Positions 46,181 to 55,473 of a stretch of 64,000 nucleotides of DNA are shown here, in pieces. A program made the position numbers and the translations under genes. The stretch lies in assembly GCA_937929945.1 (NCBI GenBank), contig CALFUK010000097.1, forward strand, positions 1 to 64,000, written 5' to 3'. This DNA comes from an uncultured Saprospiraceae bacterium. Its GTDB lineage: Bacteria; Bacteroidota; Bacteroidia; Chitinophagales; Saprospiraceae. The notes below the pieces were generated by a model, which made no database searches, was not told the origin of the DNA, and saw only the letters and a list, made by a program, of their open reading frames with translations. Numbering within the stretch: position 1 is the first letter of the stretch; every line of letters starts with the position of its first letter.

Positions 46181-47803
46181 TTGGCAGCTAATCGACCACT
46201 ATTATTGCTCTTGTTTCTAAGCTCACTGCTGTGGTGGTCATGCGCTCAGGAGTCCAGGCCCCAAGGAGGGCCCCGAGATGAGGCGCCACCCGTCATAGAT
46301 GAGTCCAGATCCACCGATAACTATCAGGTCCACTTTGATGAAAAGAATATCCGCCTGGCTTTTGATGAGTTTGTGACCATTGATAAGCCAGTGCAGAGTG
46401 TGATCATCTCCCCACCAATGTCGCGCAATCCAAGAATATACGCCAGAGGCAAGGAGATCAGAATAGAGATTCCTGACGAAGAGACGCTCAAGCCAGACGC
46501 CACCTACCTGATTAACTTTGGCGAATCCATCAGAGACTTTACAGAGAGTAACAAGCTAAAAAACTACAGTTTCATCTTTTCGACGGGAGCATACATTGAT
46601 TCTCTGACGGTGAGTGGTCGGGTAGTGAGTGCTTTTGATAAGGAGCCTGTGGAGGATGTCTTGGTGATGCTCTACGATACATTTCCTGATTCGATCGTAT
46701 ACGAGCAGCGGCCTTTTTACTTCGCCAGTACGGAGAAGGATGGGAGCTTTATCATTAATAATGTGAGAGCTGATACCTTCAAGGTCTTCGCCCTCAAGGA
46801 TGAAAACGTCAACTACCTGAATGACTTGGATAATGAACTGATCGGCTTTCTAGACTCACTCATCGTCGTAAGTGATGACTCCACCAGCTTATCTTATGAG
46901 TTGGAAGTGTTTTTACCAGAGCAGGCCTATGCGCTGAAGGAATATGATGCGAAGACCTACGGTAAGATCGATTTTCTTTTTACTCAGTCTCCTCAGAATG
47001 TGGTGGTGACTAACAGCCTTGATCGAGGTGACTTTTATGCTGAAGTGAGTGGGGATAGTCTGGTCTACTGGTATCAGCTAGAGCGGGATACGAGCTTTAA
47101 GGTATACATTCAGGACAGCAGCTTTATCGTCGACACAATAAATATCAGGAAGCTATCCAGCTCAAAATTCCGTCAAGAAAACAGCCTAAAAGTATTGAAT
47201 ACTAATTTGGAACCTAAGGATTTATTGCGACCTAATACAGCCTTGTCAGTGCAGTATAATTTCCCATTGGTAGAGATAGATGAGTCGGCATTCAGATTGG
47301 AGCAGGACTCGATGGAGCTTACAGGATATATGGTCAGCATTGATTCGATTAGGCCGAGCCGAGTGCTGGTCAGCTACCCGTATCTGCCTGACTCTGCCTA
47401 CACGCTCACACTGGATAGTGCTGCTCTGATTAGCCTCCATGGATTAGCGAGTGATAGTCTCTCGCTCAGCTTTCAGACGAGTAATATGGCTAACTATGGA
47501 TCCATCACCTTGAATTATGACTCGCTCGATATCATGCAGGACTATGTGGTCTATCTGCAGCAGGGTGAGAGACAGATAGAGAAGAGAATCATTCAAAATA
47601 GTCAGGAAGGGAGTCTCAGTTTTGAGCAGCTACTTCCTGGAGAATATAATTTCGAATTCATTAGAGATGAGAATAAGAATGGAAGATGGGATCCTGGTGT
47701 ATATTTGTCTAAGACCTTCTCAGAAGAGATCATCAGAGTCAAGACTGAGGCGGTCAAGCCGAGCTGGGAGATAGAAGCAACATTTTATGGATTTGAAAAA
47801 TAA
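46181..47803 (+). CDS. Ig-like (SbsA-type) domain lipoprotein
   Basis: A 540-residue outer-envelope lipoprotein. The signal LLLLLFLSSLLWWSC ends in a lipobox Cys near residue 21. An SbsA Ig-like region follows: NIRLAFDEFVTI, VIISPPMS, PDATYLINFGESIRDF. A carboxypeptidase-regulatory-like segment (TVSGRVVSAFDKEPVEDVLV) comes next, then strand-rich repeats. The reading starts with TTG at 46181; the ATG at 46165 is in another frame. Similar proteins are widespread in Bacteroidota with unknown function. It starts 18 bp after xerD. Confidence 0.8.
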   Translation: MAANRPLLLLLFLSSLLWWSCAQESRPQGGPRDEAPPVIDESRSTDNYQVHFDEKNIRLAFDEFVTIDKPVQSVIISPPMSRNPRIYARGKEIRIEIPDEETLKPDATYLINFGESIRDFTESNKLKNYSFIFSTGAYIDSLTVSGRVVSAFDKEPVEDVLVMLYDTFPDSIVYEQRPFYFASTEKDGSFIINNVRADTFKVFALKDENVNYLNDLDNELIGFLDSLIVVSDDSTSLSYELEVFLPEQAYALKEYDAKTYGKIDFLFTQSPQNVVVTNSLDRGDFYAEVSGDSLVYWYQLERDTSFKVYIQDSSFIVDTINIRKLSSSKFRQENSLKVLNTNLEPKDLLRPNTALSVQYNFPLVEIDESAFRLEQDSMELTGYMVSIDSIRPSRVLVSYPYLPDSAYTLTLDSAALISLHGLASDSLSLSFQTSNMANYGSITLNYDSLDIMQDYVVYLQQGERQIEKRIIQNSQEGSLSFEQLLPGEYNFEFIRDENKNGRWDPGVYLSKTFSEEIIRVKTEAVKPSWEIEATFYGFEK

Positions 47804-47815
47804 AACGCGAACGGA

Positions 47816-48556
47816 ATGAAACTGTGGACTCAAGGCTTGGTAAAGATATATGGTAAACGAGAAGTTGTCAAGTCTGTGTCCATAGAGGTCAGCCAGGGAG
47901 AGATAGTCGGTCTGCTCGGGCCTAATGGCGCCGGAAAGACCACTACCTTTTATATGACTGTGGGATTCATCAAGCCGAATAAGGGCTCTGTGTACTTGGA
48001 TGAGGAGGAGATCACACACCTCCCCATGTTTAAGCGAGCACAGAAGGGTGTCGGCTATCTGCCTCAAGAAGCCTCGGTATTCAGAAAGCTCAGTGTCGAG
48101 GACAACATCCTGGCTGTACTAGAAATGACCAAACTGAGCAAGGAAGAGCAGAAAGACAGATTGGAGACGCTCATTGACGAATTTGGTCTGGATAAAGTGA
48201 GGAAAAATGCTGGTGACTCATTATCGGGTGGCGAGCGGAGGAGGACGGAGATCGCTCGCGCTTTAGCCACAGATCCTAAATTTATATTGCTGGATGAGCC
48301 GTTCGCAGGCATAGACCCGATCGCGGTAGAAGACATCCAGTCAGTGGTCGTGAAGCTCCAGCAGAAGAACATCGGCATCCTCATCACAGATCACAATGTA
48401 CAAGAGACTCTTTCGATCACTGATCGGGCCTATCTGATGTTTGAAGGAAATATACTGAAGCAGGGGACTGCTGAAGAATTAGCTGCGGATGAGACAGTCA
48501 GAAGAGTGTACTTAGGGCAGAATTTTTCATTGCGTGATAAGCGAGAATCTACCTGA
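47816..48556 (+). CDS. lptB: LPS export ABC transporter ATPase LptB
   Basis: The ATPase that drives LptFG extraction of LPS from the inner membrane. In 246 residues: Walker [10 protein letters not shown] (35-43), Q loop [17 protein letters not shown], signature [16 protein letters not shown], Walker [14 protein letters not shown], and the H loop ITDHNVQET. The string [12 protein letters not shown] is characteristic of LptB. It starts 12 bp after the lipoprotein gene and overlaps the next gene by one base. Confidence 0.95.
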   Translation: MKLWTQGLVKIYGKREVVKSVSIEVSQGEIVGLLGPNGAGKTTTFYMTVGFIKPNKGSVYLDEEEITHLPMFKRAQKGVGYLPQEASVFRKLSVEDNILAVLEMTKLSKEEQKDRLETLIDEFGLDKVRKNAGDSLSGGERRRTEIARALATDPKFILLDEPFAGIDPIAVEDIQSVVVKLQQKNIGILITDHNVQETLSITDRAYLMFEGNILKQGTAEELAADETVRRVYLGQNFSLRDKREST

Positions 48557-48813
48557 TGAGTACGAAGGCACTGACTCGAACCCTTGGTCTGTGGATGGTC
48601 ATCTGCTGCATGAGCTGTCTGGAGCAGCCTGAAGTAGAACTGGTCAAGCGTGACTTAGACCTTATCGATTCGCTGTACTCACTGCATCGAGATAGCCTCA
48701 CAGCATTATCAGATTCGATCTGCGCTCATGAACGAGAGCAGCTGTACCAGCATCTGGTAGACTCCATGCTGCTGCGCCAGCGGCAGGATATTCAGAACAT
48801 ATTAGAGCGCTAA
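48556..48813 (+). CDS. Small lipoprotein, unknown function
   Basis: An 85-residue protein whose start overlaps the lptB stop (TGATG). Its signal ends in CCMSC, a plausible lipobox with Cys near residue 21. The rest is a charged helix with repeats of D-L-x-x-x-x-S-L (LDLIDSLYSLHRDSLTALSD) and is rich in Glu, Asp, Arg and Gln. It is coupled to lptB and to the next gene, so a role in the cell envelope is likely but not shown. Confidence 0.6.
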   Translation: MSTKALTRTLGLWMVICCMSCLEQPEVELVKRDLDLIDSLYSLHRDSLTALSDSICAHEREQLYQHLVDSMLLRQRQDIQNILER

Positions 48814-48815
48814 TT

Positions 48816-49187
48816 ATGAAGACTTCAGTCATCATCACCATATTCTTCATTGCAGTGGCTACACTCTTCTACTCGCTCTTCAAGGGTGGAGATCGTCAAG
48901 AATCTTCTTCGATCAGAGAGGCACTGATGATGGAAAGGATAGAAAAGAGAGAAGCGCAATTTCTCAAAACCAAGAAAGAGCGATGCCTAGAGAACATATA
49001 CCTGGAGGCTGAGATTTACGTGGATTCTCTTATAAGATCCATCGGTATCGAGGCAGGTATCGAGGTGGACTCTTTAGATCGTCCCTTCAGGCCTGAAGTA
49101 CCGCCCATCGATAGTACGGAGCTGGAGTATGTACCACTCGAACCCTTATTCGATACATTCATTGGAGCTGATAGCTTGCCTCGATGA
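48816..49187 (+). CDS. Small single-pass membrane protein, unknown function
   Basis: A 123-residue protein with one N-terminal hydrophobic segment (SVIITIFFIAVATLFYSLF, residues 4-22), then a basic and acidic helix (EKREAQFLKTKKERCLENIY) and a Pro/Asp-rich end. It begins 2 bp after the small lipoprotein and probably belongs to the same operon. It shares the VDSL/VDSM pattern in a helix with the lipoprotein, which may be chance. Confidence 0.6.
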   Translation: MKTSVIITIFFIAVATLFYSLFKGGDRQESSSIREALMMERIEKREAQFLKTKKERCLENIYLEAEIYVDSLIRSIGIEAGIEVDSLDRPFRPEVPPIDSTELEYVPLEPLFDTFIGADSLPR

Positions 49188-49400
49188 TCGTGTATGCAGT
49201 GGGGTACAAAGGTCAGTGCTGGTGAAAAACCAGACTGCCATGGGCGAGTAGGATATGAGCAATAGAGATAGAATAAGATGCCCATTTAATCAGTTATTTT
49301 AGCAAAATATTAAGACGCTTACTCCGTGAAAGAGCAGCCTTTTTTTTGCATTTTTGCACACTCACTTAGAGAGTTTACTTTTTTATAAAACCCCATAGTC

Positions 49401-50399
49401 ATGCAAACATCAGTTGACATAGAAGCGCTGAATAAACAGATATATCAGGACAGTGCTTTTTTAGAAGAGTTAGACTTAGAGACATCTAAGGTCATCGTAG
49501 GTCAAAAATACATGCTGCAGCGTCTACTCTTGGGCCTCTTAGCCAATGGTCATGTGCTTTTAGAAGGGCTGCCAGGTCTGGCGAAGACACTCGCGATAAA
49601 GACCTTATCTTCTTCTGTCGGTGGCTCATTCAGCAGGATCCAGTTCACTCCAGATTTGCTGCCAGCTGACATCATTGGGACCATGATCTTTAACCTGAGC
49701 CAAAACGAATTTACCGTCAGGAAGGGTCCGATCTTCGCTAACTTCGTATTAGCGGATGAGATCAATAGAGCACCAGCCAAAGTCCAGAGTGCCCTCTTAG
49801 AGAGTATGCAGGAGAAGCAAGTCACGATCGGCAAGGAGACATTTAAGCTGCAGGCACCCTTCTTAGTGCTGGCGACTCAGAATCCGATCGAGCAGGAGGG
49901 TACCTACCCACTGCCAGAAGCGCAGACGGATCGCTTCATGCTGAAGGTAAAGATCGACTATCCGACGATGGATGACGAGCGACAGATCATCAGAAAAAGC
50001 ATATCTGGTGAGACCGGTCAAAAAATAAATCCCGTAGTCACCACAGACACCATCATGAATGCGCGTGAGCTGGTCCGTAAGGTCTACATGGATGAGAAAA
50101 TAGAGCAGTACATTCTGGATATCGTCTTCGCTACCAGAAATCCGAAAGATAATAATCTGGAAAAGCTAGCACCACTCATCACCTACGGTGGGTCACCCAG
50201 GGCGAGCATCAATCTGGCAATGGCCTCTAAGGCTTATGCCTTTCTCAATCGCAGGGGCTATGTCATACCTGAGGATGTCAGGAGTATCTGCCAGGATGTA
50301 CTGAGACACCGCATCGGTATCAGCTACGAAGCAGAGGCAGAGAATATCACGCAGGAAGACATCATCAATGAGGTGCTGAATCAGATAGAGGTACCTTGA
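49401..50399 (+). CDS. moxR: MoxR-family AAA ATPase (Bat operon)
   Basis: A MoxR-type AAA+ ATPase of 332 residues thought to act with VWA proteins as a chaperone. Walker A is EGLPGLAKTLAIK near 54-66, Walker B is FVLADEINRAP, and the sensor block is ATQNPIEQEGTYPLPEAQTD. Length is normal. It is the first gene of the Bat cluster, preceded by a 213-bp space with no clear terminator. Confidence 0.93.
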   Translation: MQTSVDIEALNKQIYQDSAFLEELDLETSKVIVGQKYMLQRLLLGLLANGHVLLEGLPGLAKTLAIKTLSSSVGGSFSRIQFTPDLLPADIIGTMIFNLSQNEFTVRKGPIFANFVLADEINRAPAKVQSALLESMQEKQVTIGKETFKLQAPFLVLATQNPIEQEGTYPLPEAQTDRFMLKVKIDYPTMDDERQIIRKSISGETGQKINPVVTTDTIMNARELVRKVYMDEKIEQYILDIVFATRNPKDNNLEKLAPLITYGGSPRASINLAMASKAYAFLNRRGYVIPEDVRSICQDVLRHRIGISYEAEAENITQEDIINEVLNQIEVP

Positions 50400-50448
50400 C
50401 GATAATGTTGAATGTTGAATGCTTAATTTTTAATGTTGAAGCCTACGC

Positions 50449-51321
50449 ATGGATACTAGTGAGATACTAAAACAAGTCAGGAAAATAGAGATCAAGACCA
50501 AAGGTCTGAGCAAACATATTTTCTCTGGCGAGTATCAGAGTGCATTCAAGGGTAGAGGCATGTCATTCAGTGAGGTGAGAGAGTATCAGTATGGGGATGA
50601 TGTGCGTAATATTGACTGGAATGTCACCGCGAGATCGGGGGAGTCACACATTAAAGTATTCGAAGAAGAGAGAGAGCTGACAGTGATGTTTCTCATTGAC
50701 ATCAGCCCTTCATCATTTTTTGGGACAGTGAATAAATTTAAAAGCGAAATAAATACGGAGATCGTAGCCACCCTGGCATTCTCCGCGATCACCAATAATG
50801 ATAAGGTAGGCGCCATCCTCTTCTCAGATCATGTAGAGAAATACCTACCACCCAAGAAAGGGAAATCACACATCTTGAGAATCATCAGAGAGCTGATCTA
50901 CCATAAGCCAGTGGGTAAAAAGACCAATCTGGAAGATGCCTTAATCTACTTCAATAATGTGGTGAAAAAACGCTGCACCTCCTTTGTCCTGTCAGACTTT
51001 CTGACGGAGGGCTATGAGTCTGCGCTGACCATCGCTGCTAAGAAGCACGATGTCATCGGGCTGCACATCTACGATGAGAAGGAGATGATGCTGCCTAAGG
51101 TGGGGCTCATGAGAGTTAAGGATGCTGAGACAGGGGCGGAGCGCATCATCGATACTTCGTCCAAGAAGCTGCGTGATAAATACCATCAGTGGTTCTTGGA
51201 TCACGAACAATACTTCAAAGAAGCATTTGTCAAGACGGGATCAGATACACTCAGTATCAGAACGGATGATGATTACGTAAAATCTTTATTGAAATTCTTC
51301 AAGCGAAGGGGTAAGAGATGA
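50449..51321 (+). CDS. DUF58 protein (Bat operon)
   Basis: A 290-residue DUF58 protein. The defining block is GRGMSFSEVREYQYGDDVRNIDWNVTARSGE near residues 30-60, followed by a VWA-like fold (VMFLIDISPSSFF, DxSxS-like). DUF58 proteins accompany MoxR and Bat proteins. The stop overlaps the start of the next gene by 4 bp. Confidence 0.93.
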   Translation: MDTSEILKQVRKIEIKTKGLSKHIFSGEYQSAFKGRGMSFSEVREYQYGDDVRNIDWNVTARSGESHIKVFEEERELTVMFLIDISPSSFFGTVNKFKSEINTEIVATLAFSAITNNDKVGAILFSDHVEKYLPPKKGKSHILRIIRELIYHKPVGKKTNLEDALIYFNNVVKKRCTSFVLSDFLTEGYESALTIAAKKHDVIGLHIYDEKEMMLPKVGLMRVKDAETGAERIIDTSSKKLRDKYHQWFLDHEQYFKEAFVKTGSDTLSIRTDDDYVKSLLKFFKRRGKR

Positions 51322-52394
51322 TGAGGACAGCGACCATATCGATATTCTTATGTCTGTACTCAGTGATGATGCTCAGCGCTCAGGTCACCATCAGTGGAGG
51401 CTTTGACCGCGATAGTGTGCTGATCGGAGATCCGCTCTCTTACACACTCACCATCAAAAAGAGTCCAGCGATCAATCTGCTGAGAGTATACAGTACGGCC
51501 TTAGACTCCATTATATCAGCGGTGCAGACGCAGCGCAAGGCAGTGGCCGATAGCTTGGATGAGCCAGAGCTAGTCATCTCAGACTACACCATCACCAGCT
51601 TCGGCCGCTGGAAAGATCAAAACGGAGACGGACAGTGGGAGGGTGATGAGCTCGCATTCGATACCACAGTCGTGGGTGGAGAAGTGATCTTGGAGAATAC
51701 CTTTCAGCTGAGCTTCTGGGATCCTGGGCCGCAGATTCTGCGGCATTCGGCCATGGACTTTAGGTTTCAGGATTCCATCTATCAGTATCCCTTCTCGGGG
51801 CAGTCACAGGTATTCGTGAAGCCACCCTTCGATATGGCTGAGTTAGAATCTGACTCCATCGATATCGCACCGATTAAAACGATCATCAAAGAAGAGCGGA
51901 ACATCACAGATTTTTATTTCCTATTTGCCATTCTTGGTGTCTTACTGGCATTGGGACTGCTCTGGCTACTGATCAATCGACTGAACCGTAAGCAAGATGA
52001 AGTAGGTATAGTCAAAGAGATCGAAATCAAAAGACCGGCTCATGAGATAGCCTTGGAAAGGCTCCAAGGCCTAAGTGAGAATCAGATCTGGCAGCAAGGC
52101 GAGATCAAGGAATACCAATCACAGCTGACCTACACCATCAGAGAATATTTAGAAAATCGCTATGGCATCCAAGCCTTGGAATCCACGACGGATGAAATCA
52201 CAAGTTCGCTCAGAGAATTGGACTTTGATCCAGAGGATGAGATGTCATTGAAAGAGATACTGCAAGTGGCTGACTTAGTCAAGTTTGCCAAAGCTACACC
52301 CGAAGCAAGCATCCATGAGAGATTTTTAAACAAGGCTTTTGACTTCGTGCGCAAGACAAAGAAAGTGATGGATATAAACGAGGAAGAGTCATAG
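51318..52394 (+). CDS. Bat-operon membrane protein of unknown family
   Basis: A 358-residue protein with a signal peptide (ends MLSAQ), an extracytoplasmic beta-rich part of about 170 residues (TISGGFDRDSVLIGDPLSY), one transmembrane segment near 198-222 (FLFAILGVLLALGLLWLLIN) and a cytoplasmic helical part (ALERLQGLSENQIWQQGEIK). This is a normal member of Bacteroidota Bat clusters between DUF58 and BatA; a DUF4381-like cytoplasmic end is possible. It is coupled to both neighbours (start overlap 4 bp, then batA immediately after the stop). Confidence 0.8.
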   Translation: MMRTATISIFLCLYSVMMLSAQVTISGGFDRDSVLIGDPLSYTLTIKKSPAINLLRVYSTALDSIISAVQTQRKAVADSLDEPELVISDYTITSFGRWKDQNGDGQWEGDELAFDTTVVGGEVILENTFQLSFWDPGPQILRHSAMDFRFQDSIYQYPFSGQSQVFVKPPFDMAELESDSIDIAPIKTIIKEERNITDFYFLFAILGVLLALGLLWLLINRLNRKQDEVGIVKEIEIKRPAHEIALERLQGLSENQIWQQGEIKEYQSQLTYTIREYLENRYGIQALESTTDEITSSLRELDFDPEDEMSLKEILQVADLVKFAKATPEASIHERFLNKAFDFVRKTKKVMDINEEES

Positions 52395-53399
52395 ATGGGT
52401 GCATTCGGAAACATAGAGTTTGTCAATCCTGAGCTGCTCCTGCTGCTCTTGGCCATTCCCTTGGTGGCAGCCTGGAAGTACTGGAAAAAACGTCAGACGG
52501 AGGCGTACTTTACACTGCCCAGTCTGGACGCTATAGAGAGTCTGGTGTCTTGGCGCAGTAGGCTGGTACCTTATATGCCAGTGCTACGTGCCTTGGCCTG
52601 TGCAGCGTTCATCATCGCTCTGGCCAGACCACAGCAAGCACTGAAGGAAGAAGAGATCAAAGCAGAAGGCATCGACATCATGCTGGTCATGGATCTATCC
52701 AGTAGTATGCTGGCGCAGGACTTTAAGCCCGATCGGCTGGAAGTGTCTAAGCGTGTCGCCAGCGAATTCGTGGATAAGCGGATGCATGATCGTGTTGGTC
52801 TGGTGGTATTCGCAGGGGAGAGTTTCACTCAGTGTCCGATCACCACTGACCATCGCGTAGTGAAGGACTTCATGAGTAATCTCAGTTGTGGACTGCTGGA
52901 AGATGGTACTGCCATCGGTATGGGTCTGGCGTCCGCTGTGAATCGGCTGAAGAACAGCGAGGCAGAAAGTAAGGTGGTGATACTACTCACTGATGGTGTG
53001 AATAATGCTGGCTACATCAAGCCTAATACGGCAGCGGATATTGCGAAAGAATTTGATATCAAGGTATATACCATCGGGGTAGGGAGTATGGGACAGGCGC
53101 TCTCTCCTGTGAGCAGGCGAAGTGATGGACGGTATATATTCGGTATGGCCAGAGTAGAAATAGACGAGGAGCTCCTCCAAGAGATCGCGCAGATGACTGG
53201 AGGAAGGTATTATAGAGCGACGACGGAGCAGAGTCTGGAAGCTATCTATGCAGAAATAGATCAGCTGGAAAAAACAGAAATTGACGTGACGGTATTTAAG
53301 CGATACAGCGAAGAGTTTGGCCGATTCATGATCTGGGGGATGGGGTTCTTATTGCTTGAATTATTATTGAGACTGACAGTATTAAAGACATTACCATAA
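52395..53399 (+). CDS. batA: BatA, VWA-domain membrane protein
   Basis: A 334-residue membrane protein with two N-terminal helices (residues 12-25, 63-78), a VWA domain with MIDAS Asp100-Ser102-Ser104 in DLSSSM, and a C-terminal helix. It follows the previous gene directly. Bat proteins were named for aerotolerance in Bacteroides; the molecular role is unclear. BatB, its usual neighbour, is displaced 1 kb by an inserted pair of genes. Confidence 0.93.
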   Translation: MGAFGNIEFVNPELLLLLLAIPLVAAWKYWKKRQTEAYFTLPSLDAIESLVSWRSRLVPYMPVLRALACAAFIIALARPQQALKEEEIKAEGIDIMLVMDLSSSMLAQDFKPDRLEVSKRVASEFVDKRMHDRVGLVVFAGESFTQCPITTDHRVVKDFMSNLSCGLLEDGTAIGMGLASAVNRLKNSEAESKVVILLTDGVNNAGYIKPNTAADIAKEFDIKVYTIGVGSMGQALSPVSRRSDGRYIFGMARVEIDEELLQEIAQMTGGRYYRATTEQSLEAIYAEIDQLEKTEIDVTVFKRYSEEFGRFMIWGMGFLLLELLLRLTVLKTLP

Positions 53400-53475
53400 A
53401 TTTATTATGATCAGAGTGTTCATTTATTACATTTCGTAAAAAAATGAATTGGGAACTTTTACTTTGAAGTTTCGT

Positions 53476-53483
53476 TAATTTTG
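53476..53483 (+). promoter_or_regulatory. -7 element of the toxin-antitoxin promoter
   Basis: TAATTTTG fits TAnnTTTG and lies 4 bp upstream of the antitoxin start, so the mRNA would be nearly leaderless. TTG about 24 bp further up may be the -33 element. Confidence 0.4.
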
Positions 53484-53487
53484 AAAC

Positions 53488-53973
53488 ATGCTAAAGAAGA
53501 CATCACATAGCAATTTATCTAATTATTTCATCAGTTTATCTAATGAGACGGGTAACCTGATTTCCAATCTTAAGCTTCAGAAACTTATTTATTATGCTCA
53601 AGCATGGCACTTAGCTTATTTTGGAGTCAGATTGATTGATGGTGATTTCCAAGCATGGGTTCACGGCCCAGTATTGCCTGAGAATTACAGAGAATTCCGA
53701 TCTTTTGGTTGGAAACCCATAATAATCGAAGAATTAAATCAAGATTTTATTGAAAGGTTTTGTTCTGAAATTGTAGAGCCTAAACAGTGTGATTTGCTAA
53801 ATGATGTTGTGGATGAATATTTTGGGTTGACTGCCTTTCAATTGGAAAGAATGACGCATTCTGAGGACCCTTGGATTATTGCAAGAAGGGACCTCGCTTC
53901 TGATGTACCATCTGAGAATGTGATAACTGAGAAGTCAATGATTGATTATTACAAGCCATTCGTTCATGGCTAA
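53488..53973 (+). CDS. Panacea/SocA-domain (DUF4065) antitoxin
   Basis: A 161-residue protein matching the Panacea (SocA, DUF4065) fold: SNLKLQKLIYYAQAWHLAYFG, AWVHGPVLPENYREFRSFGW and LVxxxxHSEDPWIIARRD as TAFQLERMTHSEDPW. Panacea domains act as antitoxins for many unrelated toxins. The gene is more AT-rich than its Bat neighbours, has its own promoter signal, and stands between batA and batB. Its stop overlaps the following gene by 8 bp. Antitoxin role inferred from fold and arrangement. Confidence 0.85.
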   Translation: MLKKTSHSNLSNYFISLSNETGNLISNLKLQKLIYYAQAWHLAYFGVRLIDGDFQAWVHGPVLPENYREFRSFGWKPIIIEELNQDFIERFCSEIVEPKQCDLLNDVVDEYFGLTAFQLERMTHSEDPWIIARRDLASDVPSENVITEKSMIDYYKPFVHG

Positions 53974-54397
53974 AAATTTTTCACAACCTAAACATCTTCA
54001 GAGGTCTGATATTAGTAAATCGAGAGATTCAATAAAAGTAGATTTCAATGCTTTAATCAGCTTTTCATTTAAGTATTTCGTTACCGTTCAAGAAAAATTT
54101 GAACCCTACGCTCGGGACTCTGTCTATTTTGCAATACTAATCGAAAGACTTGTAGAGTTATCACGTTTACACGTTCAACAATTTTACTCTGATAGGAGCA
54201 AGTCACTGCGTTCACATCCTATTGATTGGGCGGATACGACAGAGAGTTCATTTGGAATACCAGGAGAAGAGCAGATAGTAGATATTCCTTATCAGTTCGC
54301 ACTGAGTGCAAACGAGTATGGAAGAGTCCATGGTTTTATAATTGGTACTGTTTTTTATATTCGTTGGCTTGATCCAGAACATAATTTATATGCTTAG
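53966..54397 (+). CDS. Probable toxin partner of the Panacea antitoxin
   Basis: A 143-residue protein, starting at the Met at 53966 (an upstream Met at 53942 lies inside the antitoxin). Its N-terminus is polar (KNFSQPKHLQRSD). The end has a strong pattern: PYQFALSANEYGRVHGFIIG, FYIRWLDPEHNLYA. An early segment contains FSFKYFV and a LVELSRLHVQQFY helix. I do not recognise the toxin class; the final GRVHGFxI..FYIxWLDPxHNLY motif is distinctive and may define it. Overlap with the antitoxin gene and low GC support a co-transferred pair. It ends 36 bp before batB. Confidence 0.65.
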   Translation: MAKNFSQPKHLQRSDISKSRDSIKVDFNALISFSFKYFVTVQEKFEPYARDSVYFAILIERLVELSRLHVQQFYSDRSKSLRSHPIDWADTTESSFGIPGEEQIVDIPYQFALSANEYGRVHGFIIGTVFYIRWLDPEHNLYA

Positions 54398-54433
54398 TTT
54401 TAACTTTATATAACCTAAAAATAAAACGATCCT

Positions 54434-55459
54434 TTGTTTCGATTCGAATCCATAGAATACCTCTACTTGCTGATCATGATCCCCATCTTGATCCTGCTCT
54501 ATGTCGGCTATAAGATGTGGGTGAATCGAGAAGTGGCTAAGCTTAGTGAAGCTGCCTTATTTAGTAGATTGAGCCCTCATTTCTCTTGGCTGCGTAAGCA
54601 CCTGAAGTTTGGCCTTTTAATGGCCGCTCTGCTCTTTTTATGTGTAGCATGGGCTAATCCGCAGTGGGGTAATCGCAAGGAGAAGGTCAAAGCGAAAAGT
54701 TCGGATGTATTCATAGCTCTCGACATCTCGCAGAGCATGATGGCAGAAGATGTGTCGCCGAATCGGCTGGAGAGATCCAAGCGGCTGGCGCAGAGCATCA
54801 TCCGAGCCCTCCGAGGCAATCGAATCGGGCTGATATCATTTGCCGGTAGCGCCTATCTGCAGATGCCACTGAGCCAAGACTATGCGGCCGCAGAAATCCT
54901 CATCGCCTCTGCGAATACGAATCAGGCAGGGACACAGGGGACGGCGATCACGGATGCGATTGATCTGGCCACCCGCGCATTTGAAGATGACAAGGACTAT
55001 CAGCGGGCCCTCATCATCATCACAGATGGAGAGAATCATGATGATCTGGCCATCGCCAAAGCCCGAGAAGCTCAGGAGAGTGGACTGGTGGTATTCACCA
55101 TCGGCGTAGGGACTGAGGAAGGTGGCTTCGTGCCCTTTACAGAGCGAGGCCGAGAGTCATATAAGAAAGATGAAATGGGCAATCCTGTCAAGAGTCAGCT
55201 CAATATCCAGCTGCTGAAGGACTTGTCAGAGGCTGGTGGGGGAGAGTATTTTCTCATTCAGGAAGGGAATAAGATCGTCCAAGACATGAAGAAAGAGATC
55301 GATCAAATCGAAAAGCAAGAGGTAGAGCAGCGATCATTTTCAGAGTATGCCAGCTATTTTCAGTACTTTCTAGGCATCGCCCTGATCCTACTTTTTATAG
55401 AATATTTAATATCTAACAGAGGAAATCTATCCAAAGCTTCCAGTATTTTTGAAGTGTAA
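54434..55459 (+). CDS. batB: BatB, VWA-domain membrane protein with TTG start
   Basis: A 341-residue paralog of BatA: N-terminal helices (residues 10-27, 58-74), MIDAS Asp97-Ser99-Ser101 in DISQSM, TDGENHDD, and a C-terminal helix (YFLGIALILLFIEYLI). The reading starts with TTG at 54434, giving MFRFESIEYLYLL, close to the usual BatB start MFRF. No ATG is available upstream in frame after the preceding stop. The TTG follows the inserted toxin gene by 36 bp. Confidence 0.9.
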   Translation: MFRFESIEYLYLLIMIPILILLYVGYKMWVNREVAKLSEAALFSRLSPHFSWLRKHLKFGLLMAALLFLCVAWANPQWGNRKEKVKAKSSDVFIALDISQSMMAEDVSPNRLERSKRLAQSIIRALRGNRIGLISFAGSAYLQMPLSQDYAAAEILIASANTNQAGTQGTAITDAIDLATRAFEDDKDYQRALIIITDGENHDDLAIAKAREAQESGLVVFTIGVGTEEGGFVPFTERGRESYKKDEMGNPVKSQLNIQLLKDLSEAGGGEYFLIQEGNKIVQDMKKEIDQIEKQEVEQRSFSEYASYFQYFLGIALILLFIEYLISNRGNLSKASSIFEV

Positions 55460-55473
55460 GACAAACATGCGCT

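Noticed and set aside
46165-46190. ATG at 46165 as start of the Ig-like lipoprotein
   Set aside because: It is in a different frame and hits a stop after eight codons; only TTG at 46181 (or non-standard codons) opens the lipoprotein frame.
49201-49270. GC-richer stretch with a CTGGT-GAAAA-ACCAG hairpin before moxR
   Set aside because: The stem is only 5 bp and has no T run, and there is no tRNA- or riboswitch-like pattern around it.
54434-54470. tRNA-like TTCGATTCGAATCC string
   Set aside because: It lies within the batB reading frame and has no surrounding cloverleaf.
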